Source: Rhodobacterales bacterium
Lineage (GTDB): Bacteria > Pseudomonadota > Alphaproteobacteria > Rhodobacterales > Rhodobacteraceae
Direction: 5' to 3'
NCBI GenBank assembly: GCA_002748285.1
Contig: PDSA01000011.1
Coordinates: forward strand, 1 to 57,820
DNA: 57,820 nucleotides
Part shown: piece by piece, positions 45,122-54,904 of the stretch
How positions within the stretch are numbered: position 1 is the stretch's first letter
Layout: every line of letters starts with the position of its first letter
Made by a program: the position numbers and the translations under genes
The notes under the pieces: model-generated
Told to the model about the DNA's origin: nothing
The model's input: the letters and a program-made list of their open reading frames with translations, nothing else
Database searches by the model: none

Positions 45122-45928
45122 TCACGGCCCCGAACACCCCTGTATATCAACCGCCGTTTTCGAGCCCATTACCGTGAAGCGCAGCTTGGAGCGTTCCAGC
45201 GCAAAAGGCGCATTGGACGGCCCCACCAGATCGGTCACCGCCACCAACGCAGCCCCGCTGCGCCTTGCCTCGGTCGGAGCCACCCAGACCTCCTGATCCG
45301 CAGTCTCAACCACCACGATTTCATCCTTGCCCGTGCTGGGCATCTTCAGGGTCGCCGTCAACCGCACCCCGTCCGAGATCGGCTCAACCAGGCAAGACAC
45401 CCCCTTGACCCCGGCCTGCTTTGCGCTCAGCGGGCGTTTTTTCAGCGCATCGCGGATCGCCGGATCAGGGCGGGTGATCAGGGCCGACAGCTTGGCCGAG
45501 AAATCAAGGCTGACCGGCATACAAATATCCCGGCACACCCCCAGATTGGCTTTGGCCCGCAGCGACAGGGGTTCGCCTTTGGTCTTGGGAAAGAACTCAA
45601 CCGGGATAACCACCTGATCTTTATAGGTTATCAGCCGCATTCCATTGTCATAATGCACCTTGGGGCGCGGCCAGTGAAATTTGACCGCCGCCAGATTATC
45701 CGAACCGGCCCACGTGAATTGCGGCGGAATGCCGCTTTCGCCCGGGGCGCGCCAATAGGTTTTCCAGCCCGGTTTCAGGCGGATATGCAGGGCGGCCATG
45801 TGGCTGCCCTCAGCCGTGCGCCACCCGGGCAACAGCGAAAGTTGCAGCGCGTCCGAGGCCGTTTGGGCCGCCAAAGGGGCGGGCAGTGTCGGGATTGTCA
45901 GGCAAAGGGCAAGGAAAAACTGTTTCAT
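45122..45928 (-). CDS. Periplasmic DsbD-alpha-domain-like protein (stand-alone)
   Basis: 268 aa. Signal peptide (MKQFFLALCLTIPTLPAPLAAQ). The rest is the N-terminal immunoglobulin-like domain of DsbD: LKPGWKTYWRAPGESGIPPQF, LITYKDQVVIPVEFF and the Cys pair in GVCRDICMP (about residues 131-139). The membrane and thioredoxin parts of DsbD are absent. It may take reducing equivalents from a separate CcdA/DsbD-like protein (inference). It converges on the RND pump gene with three bases between stops. Confidence 0.9.
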   Translation of the reverse strand: MKQFFLALCLTIPTLPAPLAAQTASDALQLSLLPGWRTAEGSHMAALHIRLKPGWKTYWRAPGESGIPPQFTWAGSDNLAAVKFHWPRPKVHYDNGMRLITYKDQVVIPVEFFPKTKGEPLSLRAKANLGVCRDICMPVSLDFSAKLSALITRPDPAIRDALKKRPLSAKQAGVKGVSCLVEPISDGVRLTATLKMPSTGKDEIVVVETADQEVWVAPTEARRSGAALVAVTDLVGPSNAPFALERSKLRFTVMGSKTAVDIQGCSGP

Positions 45929-46047
45929 ACTGTGAAATATAGGGGCTCTGGCGATGATGGAAAGTCACAATTCAGAGATTTATCATATGCCGTCGGGGAC
46001 AGCCCCTTGCGTCTGTGGCGCGGCTGACCCATTTAGGAGTCATGGAG

Positions 46048-46617
46048 ATGCCTGTTGAAAATGTGAATCTGCGCGGCAAGCTATTGATTGCGATGCCCGG
46101 GATGGAGGATACACGGTTTGAAAGAAGCGTGGTCTATATTTGTGATCACAATGCGGATGGGGCCATGGGGTTGATCGTCAATAAACCCACCCCCGAACTG
46201 GCGTTTGAGCGGCTATTAGAACAGCTTTCGATCAAAAGCGGCCCCCATTGTGACCAAACCGAAATTTACTTTGGCGGTCCGGTTGAGGTGGGGCGCGGCT
46301 TTGTGCTGCACTCGACTGATTACCATCTACAGGACATGACTTTGCGGGTGGATGAGGGCTTTGCCATGACCGCCACCCGCGATGTGCTGATTGATATTGC
46401 CCACGGCACCGGCCCGCAATCGGCGCTGTTGGCGTTGGGCTATTCTGGCTGGGGGGCCGGGCAGTTGGAGTGGGAGCTGGCGCAAAATGGCTGGCTCAGC
46501 TGTGACGCCACGCCCGAAGTGGTGTTTCACACCGCCAACGCGGATAAATGGGCGGCGGCGTTGAAATTGCTGGGGGTGGATGCGCTGATGCTGTCGGCCT
46601 CGGCCGGACACGCCTGA
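46048..46617 (+). CDS. YqgE/AlgH-family protein
   Basis: 189 aa from the ATG at 46048, eight bases after AGGAG; the upstream ATG at 46042 is too close to that site. Family signatures: GKLLIAMPGMEDTRFERSVVYICDHN, GAMGLIVNKP, GGPVEVGRGFVLHS, DVLIDIAHGTGPQSALLALGYSGWGAGQLE. Function of the family is not settled. It converges with holA, seven bases apart. Confidence 0.95.
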   Translation: MPVENVNLRGKLLIAMPGMEDTRFERSVVYICDHNADGAMGLIVNKPTPELAFERLLEQLSIKSGPHCDQTEIYFGGPVEVGRGFVLHSTDYHLQDMTLRVDEGFAMTATRDVLIDIAHGTGPQSALLALGYSGWGAGQLEWELAQNGWLSCDATPEVVFHTANADKWAAALKLLGVDALMLSASAGHA

Positions 46618-46624
46618 GCCGACC

Positions 46625-47638
46625 CTAACGTTTCCCCGCCAGCATGGACAGCCGGATCAGGGTGCGCTCAACCAGCGCCATCGCCGGAGCGCGGCTGCTG
46701 GAGCGCAGTTGCAGATCGGTATCCGTCAGCATGGTCAGCGCGGCTTGCAGTTTGGGCACGCTCCATTGCTGCAGCTGGCGCTGCATCCGATCCCGGCGCT
46801 TGCCAAATACCGGAGGGCGCAAGCCGCCGATCCCGCCGGGGCTGTTGGCGGCGGTGTAAAGCGTGCGGAAGTGCTGGGTGGCCCCGATGCACAGCCGCAC
46901 CGGCTGCACCCCCTGGCTTTGCAGTTTGCGGATCAGCGGGCCGATCTCGCCATGGCGGGCCTCGGCCACTATGTTCAGCACATCATCCAGCGCCGCCTCG
47001 GTCGAGCTGGGGGCGCAGGCGGCGATATCCTCGACGCTCAGCGACGTGGAATCGCCGCGTTTGTAAAGGCTGACCTTTTCGACGATCTGGCGAAAATCTC
47101 CCGGCCCGACCTCCTGCGCCAGCGCCATCAGCGCCCCCATCGCATCACTTGAGATGTTGTTCAGCCCCCCCTTGGCCAGATCGGCCTCGATGTCGGATCG
47201 GGTGGGCGGATCGTCGTAAATCCCAACTGCATAAGCATTTTTGTGGGTCTCAAACGTCTTGCGCAACCGCGAGCTGGCCTTGAGCTGCTTGGCGGTGACG
47301 ATGATCTGCCCATCCCCGGGGCGCCATTCCTGCAGCGCGGTCGAGATCACCTCGGCCAGCCCATCGGTGGCGTCTTCGACAAAGGCGGCGCGGGGGCCGG
47401 GGAAAAAGCTCTGGGCCGTGATCGCATCCAACAGTCGCGCCGGATCGCTGCGCAGATCAGCGGCGGCAATCCGGGTCAGGCGCATTTCGTCTTCGCCCTT
47501 TTCCCCGATCAGTGCCTTGATCACCTGCTGACGTTTCAGCGCAACCCGCATGGTGTCACTGCCGTAGATCAACAACCCGGCCCGATTCGGGTCCGGTTTG
47601 GCAAAATAGGCTTGCGCATCGCGCGGGGTCAGTTTCAT
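46625..47638 (-). CDS. holA: DNA polymerase III subunit delta
   Basis: 337 aa. Clamp-loader delta subunit: the N-terminal part has LLIYGSDTMRVALKRQQVI and FFPGPRAAFVEDATDGL, the middle IIVTAKQLKASSRLRKTFE, and a helical C-terminal collar domain. It opens the beta clamp during replication. It overlaps lptE by ATGA, as in the leuS-lptE-holA order common in proteobacteria. Confidence 0.93.
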   Translation of the reverse strand: MKLTPRDAQAYFAKPDPNRAGLLIYGSDTMRVALKRQQVIKALIGEKGEDEMRLTRIAAADLRSDPARLLDAITAQSFFPGPRAAFVEDATDGLAEVISTALQEWRPGDGQIIVTAKQLKASSRLRKTFETHKNAYAVGIYDDPPTRSDIEADLAKGGLNNISSDAMGALMALAQEVGPGDFRQIVEKVSLYKRGDSTSLSVEDIAACAPSSTEAALDDVLNIVAEARHGEIGPLIRKLQSQGVQPVRLCIGATQHFRTLYTAANSPGGIGGLRPPVFGKRRDRMQRQLQQWSVPKLQAALTMLTDTDLQLRSSSRAPAMALVERTLIRLSMLAGKR

Positions 47639-48123
47639 TTCTGCCAGCCCGCGGCCGTCGCGATCAGCCGGGTGGTGATCTGATCGGCCAGCCTGATCAT
47701 CAGCCGCTCATAAGCCGCAGATTTGGCGGTGGCGGTGCCGACCGTGCTGCCGGTGGCGGAATAGCTGGCGAAATTTTCGACCCGCCCGGAATGCACCACC
47801 GCCCCGCTGGTCAGATCCCGCAGTGCGTAATCAATGCGGCCCAGCACATTATAGCGGTTGATGTCCTGAGCCTTGGTAATCGCCAGATCATCCTCGGACA
47901 GAGCCAGATCATAAGCCAGCCCAAAGCGCGCATTGGCGGGCTGGCCCAGCCGTTGTTCCAGCCGGCGCACCAGATGAAAGCCGTTTTCGGTATTGGGCGC
48001 GTCCACCTCGATACTGCCCCGCAGCCCCGCCGCCGGACCGGCCGGGCCATAGGCCGGCTGAAACCCGCAAGCGCCAAGCGCAAACGTCAGGGCAAGAAAG
48101 GTTCTGCGATCAAATAACGACAT
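47635..48123 (-). CDS. lptE: LPS-assembly lipoprotein LptE
   Basis: 162 aa. Lipoprotein signal with lipobox LGAC (Cys19) followed by GFQPAYG, the typical LptE opening. The mature part carries [13 protein letters not shown] and a helical end. It plugs the LptD barrel that delivers lipopolysaccharide to the outer leaflet. It overlaps leuS by 14 bases and holA by four. Confidence 0.92.
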   Translation of the reverse strand: MSLFDRRTFLALTFALGACGFQPAYGPAGPAAGLRGSIEVDAPNTENGFHLVRRLEQRLGQPANARFGLAYDLALSEDDLAITKAQDINRYNVLGRIDYALRDLTSGAVVHSGRVENFASYSATGSTVGTATAKSAAYERLMIRLADQITTRLIATAAGWQK

Positions 48124-50665
48124 TCACAATCCGTCCGGGCACGACGATGACCTTTTTCGGGGTTGCCCCGCCCATCGCCTTGATCACAGCATCATCTGCC
48201 AGCGCCAGTTTTTCAACCTCTTCTTTGGGCAAATCCTTGGCGACGCTGATTTGCGCGCGGCGTTTGCCGTTGATCTGGATCGGCAGGGTGACGGTATCCT
48301 GAACCAGCATTTTCGGGTCTGCCTTGGGCCAACTGGCTTGCGTCACCAGCCCCGCGCCGCCCAGCATGGCCCAGATTTCTTCGGCCAGATGCGGCGTGAA
48401 CGGAGACATCAGTTGCGCCAGCACCCGCATGGCATCCTGTTTGGTGGCGGCGGAGGCCTTGGATTTGCCGATGGTGGCCACCAGACCGTAAATCTGAGCA
48501 ATCGCGGCGTTAAAGCCAAAGCCTTCGATATTGCGGGTCACGGCGTCAATCGCTTTGTGGGTGTTGCGCAGCAGCTCCTGATCCGCGTTTGCATCGCCAG
48601 AGGCCTCCGCCCCGGTCAGCTGATCGGCCATGCGCCAGACCCGGTTGAGGAATTTATAAGCGGCCTCGGCCCCGGCGGCGGTCCATTCCACATCGCGTTC
48701 CGGCGGGCTGTCTGACAGCACGAACCAACGCGCAGTATCGGCCCCGAATGCGCTGATGATCGACACCGGATCAACCACGTTTTTCTTGGATTTCGACATT
48801 TTGGCCGAGGGGATGATGGTGACGTCTTCACCCGTGGCCCGCACGGTTTTTGTGGCCAGATCAACATCTTCGGGCAAATGATAAACCGGGCGGCCCTTGG
48901 CGTCGGTGGTCTGGTAAATCTCATGCGTAACCATGCCTTGGGTGAACAGCGCATCAAATGGCTCGATGGATTTGGCGGGCAAATGGCCGGTTTTGTGCAT
49001 CGCCCGGGCGAAAAAGCGCGAATAGAGCAGGTGCAGAATCGCATGTTCAATGCCGCCAATATATTGATCGACATTCATCCAGTAATCGGCCTCTTTGGCA
49101 TCGGTTGGCGTTTCCGCCCGCGGGCTGGTGAAACGCGCATAATACCACGAGCTGTCAACGAATGTGTCCATCGTATCGGTCTCGCGCTGGGCCGGTTGGC
49201 CGCAGGACGGGCAGCTGCAATTGCGCCATGTCGGGTGGCGATCCAGCGGGTTGCCGGGCACGTCAAAGCTGACATCATAAGGCAGCTCGATCGGCAGGTT
49301 TTCCTTGCGCTCAGGCACCACACCGCAGGCATCGCAATGCACCACCGGAATCGGGCAGCCCCAATAGCGCTGCCGGGACAGACCCCAATCGCGCAGGCGA
49401 TATTGCGTGATCGCTTGCCCGATGCCTTTGGTTTCGCACCAGTCGATGGTCGCATCAATCGCCTCTTGCCCGGTGGCTACATCCAGCCCGGCGAAATGGT
49501 TGACCCATCTGACCGGCTCGGATTTCGGCGGCACGAAGGCAGTGTCAGCAACCGGCGTGTCATTCTCCAGCGCAAAGAAGGTATCGCTGACCGGCAGCCC
49601 ATATTTGCGCGAGAAATCCAGATCGCGTTGATCATGCGCCGGGCAGGCAAAAATCGCGCCGGTGCCATAGCCCATCAGAATAAAGTTCGCCACCCAAACC
49701 GGCAGGGTTTTGTCTGGATAAACAGGGTGTTGCACGCTCAGCCCGGTGTCAAAGCCCAGCTTTTCCGCCTTTTCCAGCGCCGCTTCGGTGGTGTCCATCT
49801 TGCGGCATTTTTGGGTGAAGGCGGCCAGTTCAGGGTTGTCCGCCTCCAGCGCTTTGGTCAGCGGATGATCTGGCGACAGACCAACAAAGCTGGCCCCGTT
49901 CAGCGTGTCGGGACGGGTGGTAAAGACCTCGATCTGCTCAAACCCCGCCACCGGCTGTTGCAGGGCAAAACCAAATTGCAGCCCGCGCGATTTGCCGATC
50001 CAGTTGGCCTGCATGATCCGCACCTTTTCGGGCCAGTTTTGCAACCCGTCCAGAGCGCTCAGCAATTCCTCACTATAATCGCTGATTTTGAAAAACCACT
50101 GAGTCAACTCGCGCCGCTCAACCTCGGCCCCCGAACGCCAGCCCTTGCCGTCAATCACCTGCTCATTGGCCAGCACCGTCATATCAACCGGATCCCAGTT
50201 GACGGTGGCCTCTTTGCGGTAAATCAGCCCGGCGGCGAGCATATCAATGAACATTGACTGCTGCTGGCCGTAATATTGCGGGTCACAAGTGGCAAATTCG
50301 CGGCTCCAGTCAATCGACAGACCCAGAGGCTTCATCTGCGCGCGCATGTCGTCAATATTGCCATAGGTCCAGTCCTTGGGGTGGCCGCCAATCGCCATCG
50401 CCGCGTTTTCAGCCGGCATCCCGAACGCATCCCAGCCCATCGGGTGCAGCACATTATGACCGGTCGACATTTTATACCGCGCCACCACATCGCCCATGGT
50501 GTAATTGCGCACATGCCCCATATGGATGCGGCCCGAAGGGTAGGGGAACATCTCGAGCACATAGTATTTCGGCTTGGCCTCATCGCGCTTGGCGGTGAAA
50601 ATGCCCTGATCCTGCCAGGTCTTTTGCCATTTGGTTTCGATCGTGTTGGTGTCGTAGCTGGACAT
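48110..50665 (-). CDS. leuS: Leucyl-tRNA synthetase
   Basis: 851 aa, class I synthetase. HIGH-type motif in [15 protein letters not shown] (about residues 42-56), the editing (CP1) insert with [12 protein letters not shown], and KMSKS in [14 protein letters not shown] (about residue 620), then the tRNA-binding helical C-terminus. Charges tRNA-Leu in the cytoplasm. Length and motif order are normal. Confidence 0.98.
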   Translation of the reverse strand: MSSYDTNTIETKWQKTWQDQGIFTAKRDEAKPKYYVLEMFPYPSGRIHMGHVRNYTMGDVVARYKMSTGHNVLHPMGWDAFGMPAENAAMAIGGHPKDWTYGNIDDMRAQMKPLGLSIDWSREFATCDPQYYGQQQSMFIDMLAAGLIYRKEATVNWDPVDMTVLANEQVIDGKGWRSGAEVERRELTQWFFKISDYSEELLSALDGLQNWPEKVRIMQANWIGKSRGLQFGFALQQPVAGFEQIEVFTTRPDTLNGASFVGLSPDHPLTKALEADNPELAAFTQKCRKMDTTEAALEKAEKLGFDTGLSVQHPVYPDKTLPVWVANFILMGYGTGAIFACPAHDQRDLDFSRKYGLPVSDTFFALENDTPVADTAFVPPKSEPVRWVNHFAGLDVATGQEAIDATIDWCETKGIGQAITQYRLRDWGLSRQRYWGCPIPVVHCDACGVVPERKENLPIELPYDVSFDVPGNPLDRHPTWRNCSCPSCGQPAQRETDTMDTFVDSSWYYARFTSPRAETPTDAKEADYWMNVDQYIGGIEHAILHLLYSRFFARAMHKTGHLPAKSIEPFDALFTQGMVTHEIYQTTDAKGRPVYHLPEDVDLATKTVRATGEDVTIIPSAKMSKSKKNVVDPVSIISAFGADTARWFVLSDSPPERDVEWTAAGAEAAYKFLNRVWRMADQLTGAEASGDANADQELLRNTHKAIDAVTRNIEGFGFNAAIAQIYGLVATIGKSKASAATKQDAMRVLAQLMSPFTPHLAEEIWAMLGGAGLVTQASWPKADPKMLVQDTVTLPIQINGKRRAQISVAKDLPKEEVEKLALADDAVIKAMGGATPKKVIVVPGRIVNVVI

Positions 50666-50741
50666 GGAAATAGGTTCCTGATGTGAAAACGCCGGACGAT
50701 CAGCCCGGCGCGTTTGATTATTTTAACTGCCGGAGTGGGCG

Positions 50742-51260
50742 CTAAAGCTTGCTGTCGCGAATCCGCAACTGACGGGCGCGAGTCAGAATCGCATCCTCGA
50801 TCGCGCGCACCGTATCGGCACTGGCCACACCGCTGCGGGTGCGCAGGGCAATCGACAAAGAACGCGCATCAAGCGCCGGATCCTGCACATAAATCGTCGC
50901 CTTATAAGCACGCCGACCACCGGGCGGGGTGCCATATCCGGTGACAATCACCCCGGTAAACGGATCAGCGGCCTGAATCGGCAGAAAATTCAGCACTTCA
51001 AGCGCCGCATTCCAGATGTATTTATTAACCTCAACCGTGGTATTCGGATCATCTCGGTTCTGAAACAGACCCCAGATGGTTTCGCGTTTCTCGGTCTTCT
51101 TGGCCTGTTTCGCCGCTTTCGCCTTGGAAGAAGAGACCGAAGACGCCGACCCACCCGAAAAATTCCCGGACCCGACCGAGCCACTGCCCCCGCCACAGGC
51201 CGACAGGCCAAAAACGGCAGTGATTGCCAGAATTGCGCTAAATTTAGAACCAAGAGCCAT
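50742..51260 (-). CDS. DUF3576-family lipoprotein
   Basis: 172 aa from the ATG at 51260. Lipobox LSAC (Cys22), then a Gly/Ser/Lys-rich stretch and the conserved domain TIWGLFQNRDDPNTTVEVNKYIW...DPFTGVIVTGYGTPPGG...IYVQDPALDARSLSIALRTRSG. An envelope protein of unknown function, usual just upstream of leuS in Rhodobacterales; a longer frame to 51470 is not supported because it would bury the signal peptide. Confidence 0.9.
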   Translation of the reverse strand: MALGSKFSAILAITAVFGLSACGGGSGSVGSGNFSGGSASSVSSSKAKAAKQAKKTEKRETIWGLFQNRDDPNTTVEVNKYIWNAALEVLNFLPIQAADPFTGVIVTGYGTPPGGRRAYKATIYVQDPALDARSLSIALRTRSGVASADTVRAIEDAILTRARQLRIRDSKL

Positions 51261-51530
51261 TATAATTACCCCGATAATCCACTTAACCCACTCTAGTAAC
51301 CAAGGCGCCTCAGCCGGGCAAGCGTTTTTCCCGCGCTTTTTAATGTTCCCCGCATCGGCGGATTTCAGCTTATTCAACTGTGGTAAAGCTGCATCACGGC
51401 GCAGCGCATTGATGTTCAGGCGGCTGGGGGAACTTGCATCTGAAGCCGTTAAAGGTGAAACACCATCCATACCCAGTTTGGATTCCCTGAATTGGGGTGC
51501 ACCTTAAAAAATGAAACAAGGGAAAATGAA

Positions 51531-52367
51531 ATGAAAAAAATTCTTCTCGCAACATCCGCACTTGTTGCCACTGCTGGCGTTGCCGCTGCTGACGTGTCCG
51601 TATCCGGTACCGCCCGCATGGGTCTGGTTTACAACGACGCTTGGGCTGACGAAGTTCAATTCGACAACCGCGTTCGCATCTGGTTCAACGCTTCTGGCGA
51701 AACCGATGGCGGCTTGGGCTGGGGTGCGAAAGTTCGTATCCAGCGCGACGATCAAGGCGGCGGTGCCGTAAACAACAACGCTGTCTGGATCTCCGGCAGC
51801 TGGGGTAAACTGACCTTCGGTGATGTTGACTCTGCTGACAAAGCAATCGTTGGTCAAATCGCTGGCGTTGGTTACACCGGTCTGGGCGACTTGAACGAAG
51901 TTGACTACAAAGCTGACTCGACCGCTCCTAGCGCCGCTCTGTATGAGTACAGCGCAGGCGACTTCAAAGCCGCTCTGTCCGCAGCTCAGCCTTCCAATGC
52001 TGACGTCTACGCAGTCGGTCTGAGCTACAGCACCGACACATGGTCGATCGCTGCTGGTTACGGCGTGGACAACGCCAGCCACGAGGTCACAGTCAAAGGT
52101 TCGGTTATGTTCGGTGACACCACTGTGACTGCTTTGTACCAAGACGACAGCGCGCTTGCCGACGCTTTTGTTGGTGTGTCGCTGGAGCACACCTTCGGTG
52201 CGACCGACGTAGCCGTATTCTATGATGACAACCACGGTACTGACCGTTACGGCATCGGCGCATCCTATGACCTGGGTGGCAGTGCTACTCTGGCCGGTGG
52301 TGTCGCATACAACGACGTGGGCACAGGCAACACTGTTGCTGATCTGGGTATCAAATTCAGCTTCTAA
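51531..52367 (+). CDS. Gram-negative porin
   Basis: 278 aa from the ATG at 51531. Signal peptide MKKILLATSALVATAGVAAA|DVSV, then amphipathic strands (VSGTARMGLVYNDAW; FGDVDSADKAIVGQI; ATLAGGVAYNDVG) and a terminal Phe (LGIKFSF) for BAM insertion. It forms a diffusion channel in the outer membrane. Codon use is more regular (GCT, CTG, GAC) than neighbours, as expected for an abundant protein. A strong terminator follows. Confidence 0.94.
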   Translation: MKKILLATSALVATAGVAAADVSVSGTARMGLVYNDAWADEVQFDNRVRIWFNASGETDGGLGWGAKVRIQRDDQGGGAVNNNAVWISGSWGKLTFGDVDSADKAIVGQIAGVGYTGLGDLNEVDYKADSTAPSAALYEYSAGDFKAALSAAQPSNADVYAVGLSYSTDTWSIAAGYGVDNASHEVTVKGSVMFGDTTVTALYQDDSALADAFVGVSLEHTFGATDVAVFYDDNHGTDRYGIGASYDLGGSATLAGGVAYNDVGTGNTVADLGIKFSF

Positions 52368-52394
52368 GCTTGAGTTGATATAACCTGATAAGGG

Positions 52395-52428
52395 AAGAGC
52401 GGGCCGGTTGGTCCGCTCTTTTCTTTTG
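52395..52428 (+). terminator. Rho-independent terminator of the porin gene
   Basis: Stem AAGAGCGG / CCGCTCTT with a GCC/GGT-containing loop, followed by TTCTTTT, 27 bases after the porin stop codon. Confidence 0.9.
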
Positions 52429-52480
52429 TGCCGGATTGGTGTTTTTAGAGGGGGAACGCACCCAAAACCGGAGCACTCCC

Positions 52481-53134
52481 ATGTCTTTATCCGAAATCCA
52501 GGCCAAAATCACCGCACAGGAACGCCGCGCTGGCCGGCCCATTGGCGCGACCAAACTGATCGCGGTTTCAAAAATGCAACCCAATCAACGGGTTGAGGCC
52601 GTTTTGCAAGCCGGGCATCGTTTGTTTGGCGAAAACAAAGTGCAAGAGGCCGCATCGAAATGGCCCGATTTCCGCGAGACATATGAGGGCGTGCAGCTGC
52701 ATTTGCTCGGCCCGTTGCAAACCAACAAGGCCCGGCAGGCTTTTGGGCTGTTTCAGGCCATCCATTCGCTGGACCGCCCCAAACTGGCCAAAACATGCGC
52801 CCGGCTGGCGCAGGAATTGGGCCATTGCCCGGATCTGTTCATTCAGGTCAACACCGGGGCCGAGCCGCAAAAGGCCGGGGTTCTGCCCGCCGAGGCCGAT
52901 AATTTCATCAAACATTGTGCCGGGTTGGATTTGCCAGTGGTTGGGCTGATGTGCATCCCTCCGGTGGGCGAAGAACCCAGCCTGCATTTCGCCCTGCTGC
53001 GCAAAATCGCCGAGCGCAACGGCATTGCCGGCCTATCCATGGGTATGAGCAGCGATTTTGAACGCGCGGTGGCGATGGGGGCCAGCCATGTGCGGGTGGG
53101 CTCGGCCATTTTCGGAGCGCGCGATTACGGCTAA
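52481..53134 (+). CDS. YggS/PLPBP-family pyridoxal-phosphate homeostasis protein
   Basis: 217 aa from the ATG at 52481 (GGAG seven bases upstream). PLP-binding Lys in KLIAVSKMQP (about residue 31), FGENKVQEA, HLLGPLQTNK, and the phosphate site LSMGMSSDFERAVAMGASHVRVGSAIFG. It buffers PLP and affects amino-acid metabolism. Its last bases overlap the convergent YkuD gene. Confidence 0.95.
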   Translation: MSLSEIQAKITAQERRAGRPIGATKLIAVSKMQPNQRVEAVLQAGHRLFGENKVQEAASKWPDFRETYEGVQLHLLGPLQTNKARQAFGLFQAIHSLDRPKLAKTCARLAQELGHCPDLFIQVNTGAEPQKAGVLPAEADNFIKHCAGLDLPVVGLMCIPPVGEEPSLHFALLRKIAERNGIAGLSMGMSSDFERAVAMGASHVRVGSAIFGARDYG

Positions 53135-53640
53135 AGCGGCGGCACGATCAGGCAGGAGTCCAGCGCTAACCTATTGATGATCCAAAGCAAATCCGGTTTG
53201 GCAAACGCCACGCACCCGGCGGTGGGGTAATGCGGGCGCCGCCAGACATGCAAAAAGATCGCCGATCCCCGTCCCGGCAGTGCCCGCGGCCAGTTCCAGT
53301 CGGTGACCAGCACCAGATCATAAAGCGGATCGGCCCGGCGCATGCTTTCATGGCTGAAACTGTGCGGCGGGCGGACCAGATGGTTATAGGCCGGGTCGTT
53401 TTCATCATCCGACCACAGATCAAACGCGCCAATCGGGACGGCGTGCGGGGCAGGGCGGGCGATGCGGTCGGGGCGATAATAGAGCCCCATGATCCGGTGC
53501 TGCCCGACCGGGGTCGCCCCATCCCCCTCGCGCTTACTGGTAGAAATGCCACCCGCCCCGATCGAACAAGGGATCAACCGGTTGCAAAACCGCACCCCAG
53601 ATTTGGTCAGCACCAGATCGCTGGGCCGCGCTTTGCTCAT
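53131..53640 (-). CDS. L,D-transpeptidase (YkuD) domain protein
   Basis: 169 aa from the ATG at 53640. Opens MSKARPSDLVLTKSGVRFCNRLIPCSIG; the catalytic segment is HVWRRPHYPTAGCVAF (His about 136, Cys about 147), a variant of the H...S/T-x-GC motif. No clear signal peptide is seen, so export is uncertain. It overlaps the end of ribA by four bases and is likely co-transcribed with it. Confidence 0.9.
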   Translation of the reverse strand: MSKARPSDLVLTKSGVRFCNRLIPCSIGAGGISTSKREGDGATPVGQHRIMGLYYRPDRIARPAPHAVPIGAFDLWSDDENDPAYNHLVRPPHSFSHESMRRADPLYDLVLVTDWNWPRALPGRGSAIFLHVWRRPHYPTAGCVAFAKPDLLWIINRLALDSCLIVPPL

Positions 53641-54728
53641 AACAAATGCCCGGATTTGGTGGATTTGGTGTGCAGATAGGCGCTGTTTTCGGCGGTCTGG
53701 CCCACCCGTAACGGGATGCGCTGGCAAACCGTGATGCCTTGGCGGCGCAGAATATCGACCTTGGCCGGGTTGTTGGTCAGCAAATTGATCTGCGTAATTC
53801 CCAGCCCTTTTAGCATATCAGCGCCGATGCGAAAATCACGCTCATCATCCTCAAACCCCAGGCGATGGTTGGCCTCGACCGTGTCAAACCCCTGATTTTG
53901 CAGCCCATAAGCCCGCATTTTATTGGCCAACCCAATGCCGCGTCCCTCTTGGTTGAGGTAAAGCAACACCCCAGCGCCGTCCTGCCCCATCCGTTTCAAC
54001 GCGCCCTGCAACTGCGGCCCGCAATCGCATTTCAACGAGCTCAGCACATCGCCGGTAAAACAGGCCGAATGCAGCCGCACCAGTACCGGTTGGTTGCGGT
54101 CCGGCTGGCCGATCTCGACGGCGTAATGCTCCTGGCTGCCATCATTAGGACGAAAAACATGCAGTTGCGCGGCATTGCTGGCTGAGAGCGGCAAACCGGC
54201 GCTGGCGGTCAGAGCGAGCGGGGCATTGCGGGACAGCAAAGGGGGGGACTCTTCCAGCCGCAGATAGGTCAGGTTATGGGCGGCGGCAAAACCGGCCCCG
54301 CCCGGGATTTCCAGCACCAGCGCCGCGGGCAGCAGCTGGGCGGCTTTAGCCAGAGCAATCGCGGCGCGGGCAAAATCATCCCGCCCCTGACGCAGCGGAG
54401 CAGCAGGCGCGGGCCGCAACGGTTGCGTATCATCAAACGGCTCAACCATCCGCCGCAGCCAAGCCAGATCAACCGCATCGGGCAGCGCGATCCGGGCCAG
54501 ATCACCATCCGGGGCGGGCAGGTTCAGGCTCTGGCAGCGCCAGGCGGTCATCGCCAAAATCAGCGTCCCGGGCGCGGTGATCAACTGTTGCAGATGCGCG
54601 GCCTCAAGGGTTTCGACCGCCACCACCAACGCCGCCGCCGCCCCATGGGTCAACACCACCGGCAGCCCAACGCGAACATCAGCCCGGGCGCGGGACAGGA
54701 TTTGATCGGGGGTAGGGGTTAGCCTCAT
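53637..54728 (-). CDS. ribA: GTP cyclohydrolase II with RibB-like N-terminal region
   Basis: 363 aa. The C-terminal half (about residues 190-355) has the Zn site CFTGDVLSSLKCDCG (C-x10-C-x-C), NQEGRGIGL and NNPAKVDIL. The N-terminal 180 residues resemble a 3,4-dihydroxybutanone phosphate synthase region without its acidic catalytic motifs (inference from position and weak resemblance). Catalyses the first step of riboflavin synthesis from GTP. Confidence 0.93.
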   Translation of the reverse strand: MRLTPTPDQILSRARADVRVGLPVVLTHGAAAALVVAVETLEAAHLQQLITAPGTLILAMTAWRCQSLNLPAPDGDLARIALPDAVDLAWLRRMVEPFDDTQPLRPAPAAPLRQGRDDFARAAIALAKAAQLLPAALVLEIPGGAGFAAAHNLTYLRLEESPPLLSRNAPLALTASAGLPLSASNAAQLHVFRPNDGSQEHYAVEIGQPDRNQPVLVRLHSACFTGDVLSSLKCDCGPQLQGALKRMGQDGAGVLLYLNQEGRGIGLANKMRAYGLQNQGFDTVEANHRLGFEDDERDFRIGADMLKGLGITQINLLTNNPAKVDILRRQGITVCQRIPLRVGQTAENSAYLHTKSTKSGHLL

Positions 54729-54904
54729 GGCGCGTCCTTGTTACAATTTGCGGCAATTTATCACGCCGCTTTGCCGATTATTACCAAAAAGTGAAACATT
54801 TCCGCCGTTTTTCACACGGTTGCGTTAGAATGGCCCCGCGCATCTTGCCGCGGGCTCGGTTGCGGCGCATTTATTAAACAACGCGGCAGATAAAAGGAAA
54901 AAAG

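Noticed and set aside
48878..50257. 459-aa plus-strand open frame inside leuS
   Set aside because: Antisense to conserved synthetase motifs; no start signal.
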